Below, one piece after another: positions 47,402 to 58,500 of a stretch of DNA of 64,000 nucleotides. The translations under genes and the position numbers were made by a program. The notes under the pieces are model-generated. The model was not told the DNA's origin. It did no database searches and saw nothing but the letters and a program-made list of their open reading frames with translations. Position 1 is the first letter of the stretch. Every line of letters begins with the position of its first letter. The stretch comes from Zarea fungicola (taxonomy: Eukaryota; Ascomycota; Sordariomycetes; Hypocreales; Cordycipitaceae). The stretch lies in NCBI GenBank assembly GCA_900169235.1, contig FWCC01000115.1, forward strand, positions 1-64,000. The letters are read 5' to 3'.

Positions 47402-47444
47402 ATGGCAGCCAACGGAGACCAGAAAGACATACTTGCATCCTTAA
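47388..47444 (+). promoter_or_regulatory. Overlapping upstream ORF at the helicase start
   Basis: An ATG at 47388 opens an 18-codon frame that ends with TAA at 47442-47444, overlapping the helicase start codon (47402) in another frame. A five-codon frame also lies at 47328-47345. If both are in the mRNA, ribosomes must scan past them to reach the helicase ATG, which would keep translation low. Confidence 0.4.
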
Positions 47445-50353
47445 ACAAAGCACAACTACGCGCCGTCACGTCAGCCTCTGACACTGTTGCCATCTTGGCA
47501 GGGCCTGGCTGTGGTAAAACTCATACACTCACGTCCCGTGTCGTATGGCTCATTCAAAATGCGGGCTATCTGCCTTCTAATGTAGTTGTCGCAACCTTTA
47601 CCGTCAAGGCTGCGAGGGAAATGAAGGAGCGTATCGGCAAGATTTTGGGTGAAGCAACTCAGAAAAAGATTGTTCTTGGGACATTCCACTCTATTGCCCG
47701 CCGATATCTCGCCTCGTATGGAAAACACATTGGGATCAATAAAAAGTTTGGCATTGCCGACGACAACGACTCCCGGGCCATGCTTGACCGCATTATTAAG
47801 CGCTTGCAAGAGCCACGTCTGGATGCCCGTATGGTCAAAGGATGGATCAGCAAGAAAAAGTCTAGAGGCAGTATGGAAGAGCCAGATCCAGGCACAGTCC
47901 CCAGCTGGAAAGAGGACGATAACTTGGCGATGCAGCGTTGCTATGACGAATACCAGGAGCAACTTGCCAAGGCCAATTTGTTGGACTATGACGACCTACT
48001 AGTTCGTTGCGTCGAACTGCTGCGCAAATACCCAATTTGCGTCTCAAACGTGCAGGTTGTGCTAGTTGACGAATACCAAGACACCAACGGTATTCAGTAC
48101 GACCTCATGAAGCTCTTTGCACAACACCGCCATCGTATATCAATCGTCGGCGACCCTGATCAGAGTATTTACGGCTGGCGGTCGGCTGAGATTAGAAATC
48201 TTCACCGGCTATTACGTGAATTTCCCGACACCGACACAATATCGCTCGAAGAAAACTACCGTTCCTCGAAATCAATTCTCAGCGCCTCGCTCGGCATCAT
48301 TCAGCAAGATGCCAGCCGCTACGAAAAAGCTCTTTTGGCAGTTCACAGCACTGGTACGAAACCCGTTTTGCGACGACTAAAATCCGCTGCGAACGAAGGT
48401 GAGTGGATAGTGTCAGAAATTCTGCGTACAACTCGCATGTCTGGTGGCATGCTGAAGCGCAAAGACTGCGCCATTCTTCTCCGATCAGCCGCCCTGTCGC
48501 GTCATGTGGAGGCTGCGTTGGGTAAAAAGGGAATCGCGTACCAGATGATTGGCGGACACAAGTTTTACGAACGCAAAGAGATCAAAATTTTGCTAGATTA
48601 CCTCCGCGTCGTGCACCAGCCACACATCAACGACGCGGTATCCCGGATCATCAACGTACCGCGGCGCGGGGTCGGAAAGACAACGATTCAAGCGCTGCTA
48701 GAAGAGTCCGAGGAGGGCAGCCGTCCACTCTGGACAATTCTAGAGCAGCACTGTGATGGAACAGATTTAATGCCCAGGCTGACGACTGCCATGGGCAATA
48801 AATTACGCGGTGGGCTTATCCCAATCATCACGGATCTAAAAATCGACGCCGACGAAATTGTCCCAGGCGACGAGTGCCTGGTTGGGCTCGTACGTGAACT
48901 GATCTCCAGGCTAGATTATACAGAGTATCTCAAACAAGTATACCCTGACGACCATGAACAACGATGGGCAAGCGTTGAAGAATTTATTAACTTGGTTTCC
49001 GATTTTGAAAAGGAATTGGGTGCTGAAGAGGAGGATGCTCTGCCTGAGATTTATGACGCTGAACAGGAGCGGGATGACAGCGTACTTGGGCGTTTTCTGG
49101 CCAATATTGCACTATCTGCGGATTCGCAAAAGGACAAGAAGGAAGCCGATACCTCGGCCGTGGTGACTATTTCCACAATCCACGCTGCAAAGGGTCTCGA
49201 ATGGCCCGTTGTATTTGTTCCATGTGTTTACGAAGGCTCCATCCCACACTCCCGAGCCGAGGATACCAACGAGGAATGCAGACTTCTCTATGTCGCCATG
49301 ACTCGAGCCAAGATTCTTCTTTATCTCAGCTGCCCGAGCTCTAACGCATATGGCAATGGAGACACCATACTTTCGAGCTTTGTGTCTGAGCTCGCCGACA
49401 CAGCTTTTGCTGAACAGGGTCCCTCTTTTGACAGGCATGTCATTGAAGGCGCTGCCAAGATCCTGGGACGAGAGGCGCCGTCAGAAGACTCCATTTTCGA
49501 AAAACTGGCCCCGTTGATGTCAACCGAGGACGACGTATATCCTGTCGATCCTTATGGCTCCAAGCGGTCCATTGGTGGTACAAGTAGTTTGGGCGGCAGC
49601 TGTAGCTGGAGTGGCCACAACAGTTGGAATGGCGGCAGGAGCTGGAATGGCAGCAAAGACTTCAGCAAACGATCACGTTTCACTGGCAGCGGGACTGATG
49701 CAGACCCGTTGATAGAATGGAAAGCAGGCTACAGCACGACAATGGATCAGTCATCAAACTTTACTATGGTGAAGGTACCTGGCTTTACGACGGCTAGTGC
49801 ACGTCAAACGACAATAGCGGCGGAGGAGGCAGCGGCCCAGCAGAAGCAGAATGCAATGCAATCGGGGAAAAAAACAGGAACGAAGCGGAAACGGGACCAA
49901 CCAAGTCTCCTCAACTACGTGGAGCTGACGGCGGAGCCATCTGCATCTGTGGCTCGGGCTGGCCACGGTATGAAGGCGGCAGTACCTCCGGCAATCGAGC
50001 CACAACTGTCCAAACACAAAATTGCACAAAAGCCTGTACTGCTGCAGCCAGGCAGCATATATCGAGCCCAGCAAGAGGGCGGCCCAAAGAAACCGTATGC
50101 GTGCTTCTCAAGCTCGCCTGTGCGGCCCGCCAGTCCTGAGGAGGTAACCACACAAGTTACTGCACGGCCATCAAGGATGCCCGCCCTTAACAGGCCGATG
50201 AAATGGCTGGGCAGTGGCACATCGTTTGAGTCGGGCAACGTGGGAGGGGGGTTACGACGACCTCAGGGCCTCGGTCCGCCTCCGTCCATTGATAAATTGA
50301 GGCAGCCGTTTAAGCCACTGACGTTGAATCGGACAACGATGCGGCGCGGCTAG
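47402..50353 (+). CDS. UvrD/Rep-family superfamily 1 DNA helicase, Srs2-like
   Basis: A 3'-5' DNA helicase, probably the Srs2 homologue that strips Rad51 from DNA and limits recombination in the nucleus. One exon, 983 residues. The full helicase motif set is present in order: Q-motif region LNKAQLRAV, motif I AGPGCGKTHTL (33-43), Ia VATFTVKAAREM, II VLVDEYQDTN (about 220-229), III GDPDQSIYGWRSAE, IV LEENYRSS, V TIHAAKGLEWPVVFVP and VI RLLYVAMTRAK. The helicase core ends near residue 680. The C-terminal 300 residues are low in complexity, with a Ser/Gly/Trp repeat (SWSGHNSWNGGRSWNG) and a basic KKTGTKRKRD nuclear-signal-like stretch. A mitochondrial or PcrA-like relative is possible but less likely. 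The start is the first in-frame ATG. Confidence 0.85.
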   Translation: MAANGDQKDILASLNKAQLRAVTSASDTVAILAGPGCGKTHTLTSRVVWLIQNAGYLPSNVVVATFTVKAAREMKERIGKILGEATQKKIVLGTFHSIARRYLASYGKHIGINKKFGIADDNDSRAMLDRIIKRLQEPRLDARMVKGWISKKKSRGSMEEPDPGTVPSWKEDDNLAMQRCYDEYQEQLAKANLLDYDDLLVRCVELLRKYPICVSNVQVVLVDEYQDTNGIQYDLMKLFAQHRHRISIVGDPDQSIYGWRSAEIRNLHRLLREFPDTDTISLEENYRSSKSILSASLGIIQQDASRYEKALLAVHSTGTKPVLRRLKSAANEGEWIVSEILRTTRMSGGMLKRKDCAILLRSAALSRHVEAALGKKGIAYQMIGGHKFYERKEIKILLDYLRVVHQPHINDAVSRIINVPRRGVGKTTIQALLEESEEGSRPLWTILEQHCDGTDLMPRLTTAMGNKLRGGLIPIITDLKIDADEIVPGDECLVGLVRELISRLDYTEYLKQVYPDDHEQRWASVEEFINLVSDFEKELGAEEEDALPEIYDAEQERDDSVLGRFLANIALSADSQKDKKEADTSAVVTISTIHAAKGLEWPVVFVPCVYEGSIPHSRAEDTNEECRLLYVAMTRAKILLYLSCPSSNAYGNGDTILSSFVSELADTAFAEQGPSFDRHVIEGAAKILGREAPSEDSIFEKLAPLMSTEDDVYPVDPYGSKRSIGGTSSLGGSCSWSGHNSWNGGRSWNGSKDFSKRSRFTGSGTDADPLIEWKAGYSTTMDQSSNFTMVKVPGFTTASARQTTIAAEEAAAQQKQNAMQSGKKTGTKRKRDQPSLLNYVELTAEPSASVARAGHGMKAAVPPAIEPQLSKHKIAQKPVLLQPGSIYRAQQEGGPKKPYACFSSSPVRPASPEEVTTQVTARPSRMPALNRPMKWLGSGTSFESGNVGGGLRRPQGLGPPPSIDKLRQPFKPLTLNRTTMRRG

Positions 50354-53141
50354 AGTACATACGACTACTCATGGTACGACGGCTTTGGTGTTTGGGTCTT
50401 GTTTTTTTTGCTTCTGGTTTGTAAGTTGCATGTTGTATCGTTGGGCTGGAAGGGCTGCATAGAATGGCCGAGGCAAAACAGGGAGAAGCAACATGCGGGG
50501 TAAATTAACATTGTAAAAGGGCAGAAAGCCAGCGAACAAAATTATCGAATTCAATATATCATTTCTACTTGATTGGTCCCCCTTGGTAATTTGATTGTCG
50601 AACTCTGCGTGGCTTGAGCCGGGCGGGGCGGTCTCCGGACAGCGCCTCCCACGCCAGTTTCTATATCGAAAGGCAGCGCGCGGGGTACCGGATCTACGCA
50701 TATACGCGTGTTCGTTAAAACAAAGAGTGCTTTACCACTTGGCATGTAGACCAGTTGCCTGTTAGGTTTGCGGGTCGGGGATATAAAACTGGCCGCTTGC
50801 ATGCAGCAAGACAAACTTGGAACGGCATACTGCGTGAAGAAGTGGCATGGAGCTCCACCGGATATGTCGGTACCTACGGCGCATTAGCAAGGAATGCCCG
50901 CATTGCATTTGCATTAACACTAATATAACATGGCCTTTGTTAGCGTAGCTTTCTTGGGTTGCAATATTGCTCTGGACCTATAGTGCCAGGGGCTGAGTGC
51001 TGTTACATTGTGGTTTTTGGCGGGGGTATTTGGTACTGTAACGCTTGATTTGGAGTTGATTTGTGTTGCCCGCTGCAGAGAACTCTCCTGTTTACTGTAT
51101 ATGATTTTGCAAAAGAGAACATGCCTTAGAATTCTTTTTGAGTGCTTCTTTTTATATGCAGCCTTTACGAGGCAAAAGTTGGAGGCAAATATCGGCCGAA
51201 CCATCTTACTGGCATTGGAAAAGACACACGGCATAGATCTTCCCCCATATTATTTATTAGCGTAGCGGGGTGAAGGAAAGCCACCGCCTCCTACTCGCGT
51301 ACCTTTTGGTTTGCGGCGGGCGGCGCGGTAAGCCCATATTGGCAGGTTAGAACTTGGTTTAATTAATATCAGCCTATGGATTTAAAGCAAAACAGTTGGG
51401 ACGGTTCCCTTCTTTGGAAGAGAAAACGCCGCTAAGCTGTATATGGGCTGTAACCGAACCCAGCTGTAGGGCTAATTATATGTATCGGAGCGCGCTCGTT
51501 GTCTCCATGCTAGGGGGCTCACCTTTCCCCGTCCATGTCTTGTGTCTCCAGTTCCGAGTCAAGGTATCTAGTGAGACGAAAAAACGCCGTGATGTATTGT
51601 AAAAATAAATTGCAGTCCTCGACCAAAAGTTGCAAGGCAGATATGGTCTGGAGCGATCGGTGCCTGCTACGGGAGTCACCAAGGGGCCGTTTGGCTGGAC
51701 ACAATGACCCTTCTCGCTGCGCCTTACCAGTTATAGGGTCTCCACTCCGCTGTAAAAGGCACCTGGCCCCCTAAGAGAGGGGCAAATTGGGGACAATCAG
51801 CGGACCGTCTGGAGGCCCGCTGGGCTGTGGCGGGGGTGGCGGTAGGCTGGTCTTCTGCATCGTTACAATGGTCCACCTGTACTTGGTCATCAGCACAAAT
51901 CGCCAATGTCAACACCTACTTGAAGAGGTCACGCTTGAACAACCCGAGTCGAAACTTGAGGAGCGTGCCACAAGACAAAGAAAGCGACGAAAGAACAATT
52001 CAGCGAGCACGCGATCAACCAATTTTTCTTCTTCTTTTTGTTTCCGGCGTGAGTAGTAAAAGCGTTGTACAACAGACAAGAGGCAATGAGAAACACAGTA
52101 GTTACCATCGTCATCAATCCAGAGGCGATTGAACACCATGTCGAATGTCAAATGTCAAATGTCAAATGTCAAATGCTGTCCAGGAACCAAGAGTGATCCC
52201 GAGGTCCGCTGCTAGCGTCGTCTTGTTGTGGCTGTCTTTCTTCTCCAATCTCTGATTTCCACCAAACAAAGCATTTCAGGAAACTCTCTCTTTCAGCCAG
52301 GATAACCTACGGCTAATGTCACATCAGACGAGACCAGCCACAGGAAACGACAAAATGGGCGGGATCTCCGCCAGCCCTCCCCCAAGTATCCACTCAGATA
52401 CAGCTCTGGATGTGTGGAGTCACAGAGCTAGCACAGTTGATGGCTCGGCTCTTGCTATGTTGGGAGCTTCTGATTGGCGATCGATGAACTCTGCTCCTAA
52501 AGGGCATTTCCTGCCCTGTCGATGACGGCGCGTGGTGCAGGTCCTGTGTCCTCCTCTGTAAAGACGTTCCCGCTTCGCCTTACCAATTCGGGTTGGCCCC
52601 ATTCTCTCGTTTTCAACTTTCTGCAAAATGGCAAAGGGGGCCTCCAGGATTTCCTTGTACAACACGAAGCTGTTTGAAAGATCAGGTGCATATTCTCAAC
52701 ACGGCTCTACTATTAATCAGTGCTGGAGCTTCATGGATAGCTACCGAATTCACCTAAACCAGGAACACTAGCTTGGGTGTTTAGTTGCATCAAGCCTCCC
52801 CATCCAACGAGTTAACCTGAAAGGGTCGAGCTCCGGCACCAAACGCTTGGTGGCATCCATCCCAACCCGTCCTCTGCCATAAATTAGCGTCACGAGGGTC
52901 TGAGCCAGCTGCCGTCTGATCCAGATCCGCCACTCTTTTAGCGCATTCCTATGGTTATTTGCTGCTGCTTGGAAGGAAGCGGACACCAGACCAGCTCCGT
53001 AGTACCCCCGAACCCAGACTTCATCAGCCGGGGTTGGAGAAAAGATACAAAGTTGCCCTCCTGCCCCGAATTGTTTTCTTCTGAAATGGTTCTGACTGCG
53101 TACGTTTCTGGCTCCGAAAATCATCAGCTGCACGAGCAATC
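50354..53141. other. Intergenic: helicase 3' end and ceramidase promoter
   Basis: Nearly 2.8 kb with no supported gene. It contains a heptamer tandem repeat at 52140-52174. A minus-strand frame near 50551-50800 (about 83 codons) has fair coding character but no family likeness and is left out. Further short frames at 51008-51265 and 52316-52525 are not supported. Confidence 0.45.
52140..52174 (+). repeat. Heptamer tandem repeat, five units
   Basis: GTCGAAT is followed by four perfect GTCAAAT units, ending at 52174. It lies about 1 kb upstream of the ceramidase start. The array is a simple satellite-like repeat. Confidence 0.95.
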
Positions 53142-55543
53142 ATGAGCCTTCCGGTAGCTCCGCGCAAGGCTTCGGCCTCTGTATTCAGAACCATCATGAC
53201 CATCTTATCCCTCCTCTCTCTCTTTGTCTTCAGCGCATATGCCCTTGGGACTCCCACCGACTCTCATAACCGACGTGCCTTCAACTTTGCCAAGGAACAC
53301 TTTCGCCAGCGAGCTGGTGCCTCTGCGCGCGGTGACAAGTACCTGATTGGCGTTGGCAAGGCCGACATCACTGGCCCCGTCGTCGAAATTAACTTTGCTG
53401 GTTATGCTAACCTCGACCAAAAGGGCACTGGCTTGCGCCAGCGTCTCTTCAGCCGTGCATTCATCATTGCTGATAAGAGCAATCCCAGCGACCGCTTCGT
53501 CTATATCGTCATCGACGCCCAATCAGGTGACACCGCCGTGCGCTACGGTGTCCTTGACGGTGTTGCCGCCCTCGGCAGCGCATACTCTGTCTACGGCCAG
53601 CAAAATATTGCTTTGACCGGTACTCACAGCCACTCTGGGCCTGGTGCCTGGTTCAACTATCTGTTGCCCCAAGTCACCTCTCTTGGTTTCGATAAGCAGA
53701 GCTACCAGGCCATTGTGGACGGTGTTGTTCTCTCCATCAAGCGTGCCCATGAGAGTTTGCAAGATGTAAGTTTGCACGATATGGCATTCTGCCCACTTAA
53801 GGGACTGAGCTATTTAGCTGATATTTACAAAACGTAGGGCTATATTGATGTTGGATCAACGACGGTCAGCGATGGTGCCATCAACCGTTCTCGCTGGGCC
53901 TACCTGCACAACCCCGCCGCAGAGCGTGCAAAGTATGATGCTGAAACTGACACGACCCTCACTCTCATCCGCTTCCAAAGAGCCTCTGACAACAAGAATA
54001 TCGGCTCTCTTTCGTGGTTCCCTGTTCACGGTACCTCTATGCTGGGCAATAACACTCATGCTTCTGGTGACAACAAGGGCGTTGCTGCCTGGATGCTTGA
54101 AGAGGCCATGAAGACTGACCCAAACGCTGCCCCCGGTTTTGTCGCTGGATTCAGTCAGGCCAACGTCGGAGATACCACCCCCAATGTTCTCGGTGCCTGG
54201 TGTGACGACGGTTCTGGCCAGCAATGCAGTCTTGAGAACAGCACCTGCGCCGACGGCAAGTCACAGTCCTGCCATGGTCGCGGTCCTTTCTTCCAGGCGC
54301 TTGATCTTGGTGTCCAGAGCTGCTTTGAGATGGGTCGTCGCCAGTATGTCGGTGCCAAGGCGGTTCTTGTAAGTCAGCTCACCCAATTTCGAGATAACAA
54401 ATTAGCAAGGGGAAGTCTATGTCTAACCAGCGCACGCAGGACTCAATTGATTCATCTGGAGTTCCCATTACCGGAACAAGCGTCAAGTCTTTTCATTTCT
54501 ATAACGACATGCGCTACTTCAACTTTACGCTTCCCAACGGCCAGGTGGCTCAAACCTGCCCTGCTGCTCTCGGCTATTCTTTCGCTGCTGGCACTTCTGA
54601 TTGGCCTGGTGCTTTTGACTTTACTCAAGGCGATTCTGGCACTCCCAGCGCCAGTCCTGTCTGGCAGGTCGTGTCTGGTCTCTTGAAGGCACCGACTGCA
54701 CAGCAGAAGAAGTGCCAGGAGCCCAAGCCCATTCTCCTTGATGTTGGCGAGATTGATGTCCCTTACGCCTGGACCCCCAACATTGTTGACGTGCAGATGC
54801 TACGCGTCGGCCAACTCGTCGTCATCATCAGCCCCAGCGAAGCTACCACCATGAGTGGCCGCCGCTGGCGCGATGCTGTTGCCCAGCAAGCCACCTCCTT
54901 TGTCAGCAACCCGGTCGTTGTCCTCGGTGGTCCTGCCAACAGCTATTCGCACTACCTCGCGACGCCTGAAGAGTATGACGTCCAGCGCTACGAGGGCGCC
55001 TCGACACTGTACGGTCGCAACGAACTCGCTGCCTATATCAACCTTACAGTCAGCAACATGCACTATCTGGCGCCAGGCGCCACCGACAAGCCAGCTCAAG
55101 GTACTCTGGCTCCGGACAACCGCGGCAAGATGCTTTCCTTCATCACTGGCGTTGTGGTCGACGGCAACCCTCCGGGCAAGGGCTTCGGTGCCGTCCTCAC
55201 TCAGCCTGCCTCCGGTGCCGTGGGTACCGTCATCAAAGCTACTTTCCAGGGTGCCAATCCGCGTAACAATCTCCGCCAGGAAGACACCTTCATTGCTGTA
55301 GAGAAGCAAGGCAGCGACGGCACGTGGGCGCGTGTCCTGAATGACAATGACTGGTTCCTTGTGTACACTTGGCGTCGTACCAACTTCATCCTCGGATACA
55401 GCGAGGTCGATGTGACGTGGGAGACGCAACAGGGTCGTGCCGCCCCAGGCACGTACCGGTTCAAGTACTATGGTGACTCCAAACCACTCATTGGCAGCAT
55501 CAAGAAATTTGAGGGCACTAGCAACGCGTTTACACTTTCTTAA
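53142..55543 (+). CDS. Neutral ceramidase
   Basis: It hydrolyses ceramide to sphingosine and fatty acid at neutral pH, in a secreted or membrane-anchored form. Exons 53142-53765, 53838-54368 and 54440-55543 give 752 residues, the family length. A hydrophobic segment at 17-36 is a signal peptide or anchor. Family motifs include VGKADITGPVVEINFAGYAN (71-90), the zinc-site TGTHSHSGPGAWFNY (His162, His164), FPVHGTSM, NVGDTTPNVLGAWC (from 317), YNDMRYFNF, GEIDVPYAWTP and the C-terminal immunoglobulin-like domain with VDVTWETQQGRAAPGTYRF. The amidase hexapeptide usually reads GDVSPN or GDTSPN; here it is GDTTPN, with Thr322 at the nucleophilic Ser position. The first ATG is used. Confidence 0.93.
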
Positions 55544-58500
55544 AATGCTGGAAACGGACAGTGAGAGGGAGAGAGATTGGGAAAGCTGAGGGTGTAAGCA
55601 AATGGGGAGAAAACGAGTGGGACAGGGGAGAAAAGAGGGGACGGTACTTTTATTAACCTTCTTAGCGAAGTGCTTCTGTCTGAAATTCGATGAGCCTCTT
55701 TTGCTAGTGTGTATATATGAGGAATGACGTACATGTTTTACAACGGAATTTGTTTGTCCCTGTAACCTGCTCAAAATGCAAAGTGATAGAAGGACAAATT
55801 CCCGATGGTGCACATTGGGTGATTTTTGTAACAGTCAACAAAAAGGTTCGTGAAACATGGAATACAAGGTGCCAGAAAAAATTGTTACATTCAACGTTTT
55901 TCAATCTTCCCTACTCCAGTGGAGCAAGACCCTATTTCTATCAGCATCATTAATATTGTATTTTATTTATTATCGAACTACAATTAGAGAGTTGACGGAT
56001 ATGGTGTCTTGCAATAGCCATCTATCTGATTCTGAGCTGCCGAGACCACCCCTGCCTCTCCTCAAGCCCCATTTAACGTTCAATTTATTGACTTCCATTG
56101 CGTACAAGGTATTCCCCCTTCCCCCAACTTGTCAAGCTGGAATCAGCCATTAAAAAAGGCGTGTTCTTCATGGTTAATAGATACCGTACCATGGCCCCAG
56201 CATGATATGAAACAGCATTACATACATAAAGTTTGACTAGTGAAGGCAAACATCCCATCTAGCCGCCGACGTCCTGAACTACGTAAGAGGGGGAGGGGGG
56301 AGCGACGGCCGGGACTGGCAGGGATAACAAAAGGGACCGAAGCTCCGCAAAGCAAACACACCTTTGTCATAAATGATAACAAACTTTATTATCGGCTTGT
56401 GCATACACAGCATTGGCTACCTAAGTCCTTGTCTTGGTTATATGTATACAAAATCTCACATTTCAAAAAAAAAAAAAAGCCCGCTTTTGAGTGTGTGTGT
56501 CACGGAAGGATGTCACAAACTGGCTGCAAGGTGTGACAAGTTATAATATGTTGCATGTTTCTGGAACAAAAACGGACTCCTAATTTGACCTTTACCCCTC
56601 CATCTGCACTGAAGACGTCTTTTTTTTAGGCGCTGGGATTTGTTTCGTGGCGTAGGCCCATGGTGGTACGTGCCACCAAATCACCGCGGGTCTATTCCGT
56701 CTTGGTAGCGGAGAGAAAAAGTGACACGGCAGAGAACCGTTTAGAATTACACAGGCCGAAAGGATGAGGGGAGGGCGCATTCACCTACCGTTGTCCCTTC
56801 GAGTGGCTCCCCGCCTGCTGCTCGAAGGGGGTGTGTCAACGGACTTACGGGCAGCCCCCTGCTTCGGTTGGTCGATGAACGAAAAGTTTCCATCTGTATC
56901 ATTTCGCACTGCTATGTGTACTTTGCGTGCGTGACATGCAGTGCTGTTGCTCTCTTCATGCATATCACACGATGATCCTGTATGAGTTATCTGTGCAGAA
57001 ATATCAAAAGTTACAAGGCGGCCTCGGCACTTGCAGCCTTTTGTTGAGCTGTAAGTGTGTAAGAACAGGCTACTTTGCTAAGAAGAAGAATTTTTCAATA
57101 GCGGCCCATCCACTCATCTCGTAGTATTGGATGCGGGTACTGATGAAATCAAAAGCGGGAGTAAAGCCGAGCTGTTCTTGCCTGCTGTGGAGGGAGGTCT
57201 CCTGTACTCAGCGAATTGTGGACGTCTGGAGGCCGGTCGCTCTGTAGAACTCGTCCGCTTCGATCCAATCGATCACCATAGCATAAGACAGTCAATATCT
57301 CTTTTAATAGCTCCATATGCAGCCTAATTACCACTTGTGTACAGCCACATGAAGTTTAGAGCTCTCGACGCCGGCCATTTCAAACGTACGCTGCATGTCT
57401 TCAGTCTTGTTCATGTGGATCCAGGGGGCGGAATTCGGTGAGTATATACCAAATCTATGGATGATTAGATTAGCACCAAAGTAGTCCCTCGTATACAGCC
57501 GAAACCTTTCGAAGTGTAGTGTGCATCCCCGATATCAGCCTCCAGGGCAAGCCGGCAATTCATCCGCCGCCGCCGCTCTAAATACCTCTTGTGCGACTGT
57601 GTCTACCACCAACCAGGTTACCAGTCGCTGTAGAGACTTGTTGTGTAATAGAACATGCTGGCTGATGTCTCGCAGGTAGCAAGTGACGCGATTATCTCCT
57701 CGAGCTTGGCGGGCAAGTGCCGACGACGAGTTTGTCTATGCGGACAAGGCCAGTTTTCGTCGGCCCATTATAAAGCTGCGGCCTGGCTAGTTGATATTTT
57801 TAAAGTTCTAGGTATGACGGCAAATGAGATTATCGTCACTGAGGGGCGCTGCAAACGGTTGCGTGCGCCGTTAGATACTCCGAAAATTGGCTCAGTAAAT
57901 GTACCCGAAGCCTTGCAGCCAGCAACCGTTTTCGAAGATATTGCAACGTAGTTCCGGGTGTGTCGAAATGAATAAAACATTCCCTTCATCATTTGGGTTT
58001 TCGTTATTTTGATGTCAGCTCCTGATTATGCTAAGTATTGTCGAAGCCGAGCCACAGTAATAGTCATGGCAATGTCAAAACAGGCAAAGCGGTAAGAGCG
58101 GAACTTACCGGTTTCCAGTGCTCCTTTCTGCCATAGCAGAATCTCTCATAGTATTCTACTCATTATTGTAAATTGAATTAGCCTGCTGTGTCTTCGAGCC
58201 TACTTGGTTTTCGCAAAGCTGCCGCTTAACTTGGCATCAACTTTCAGTCGCCTAAAGGCTCATCTCTTCCGAACGCGCAAGTAAGCTGCTTCATCCGGTG
58301 AATTTTTATCTCTTATCCATGCAAGCTTTATTGCTTTCTCCGCAGCTAAAAGTATGAGGCAGACGGCAAAACTTTGACGGCGGTTGCTATGAAAGCCCGT
58401 GGTGTCTTTGTGCATCACGGAATCTTGGCAGCAACTTTCGTCTGGTGTGCTGGGAGCTAAAAACCGCTATTTTAGCGTATCCGGGTGACATCCTACCCGT

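Noticed and set aside
50551..50815. Minus-strand frame of about 85 codons after the helicase gene
   Set aside because: Codon use is fair, but there is no family likeness and no clear upstream exon; kept only as a note.
57655..57951. 98-codon plus-strand frame
   Set aside because: It starts with ATG but mirrors a comparable minus-strand frame, has no known motif, and the region shows signs of decay; not enough to call a gene.
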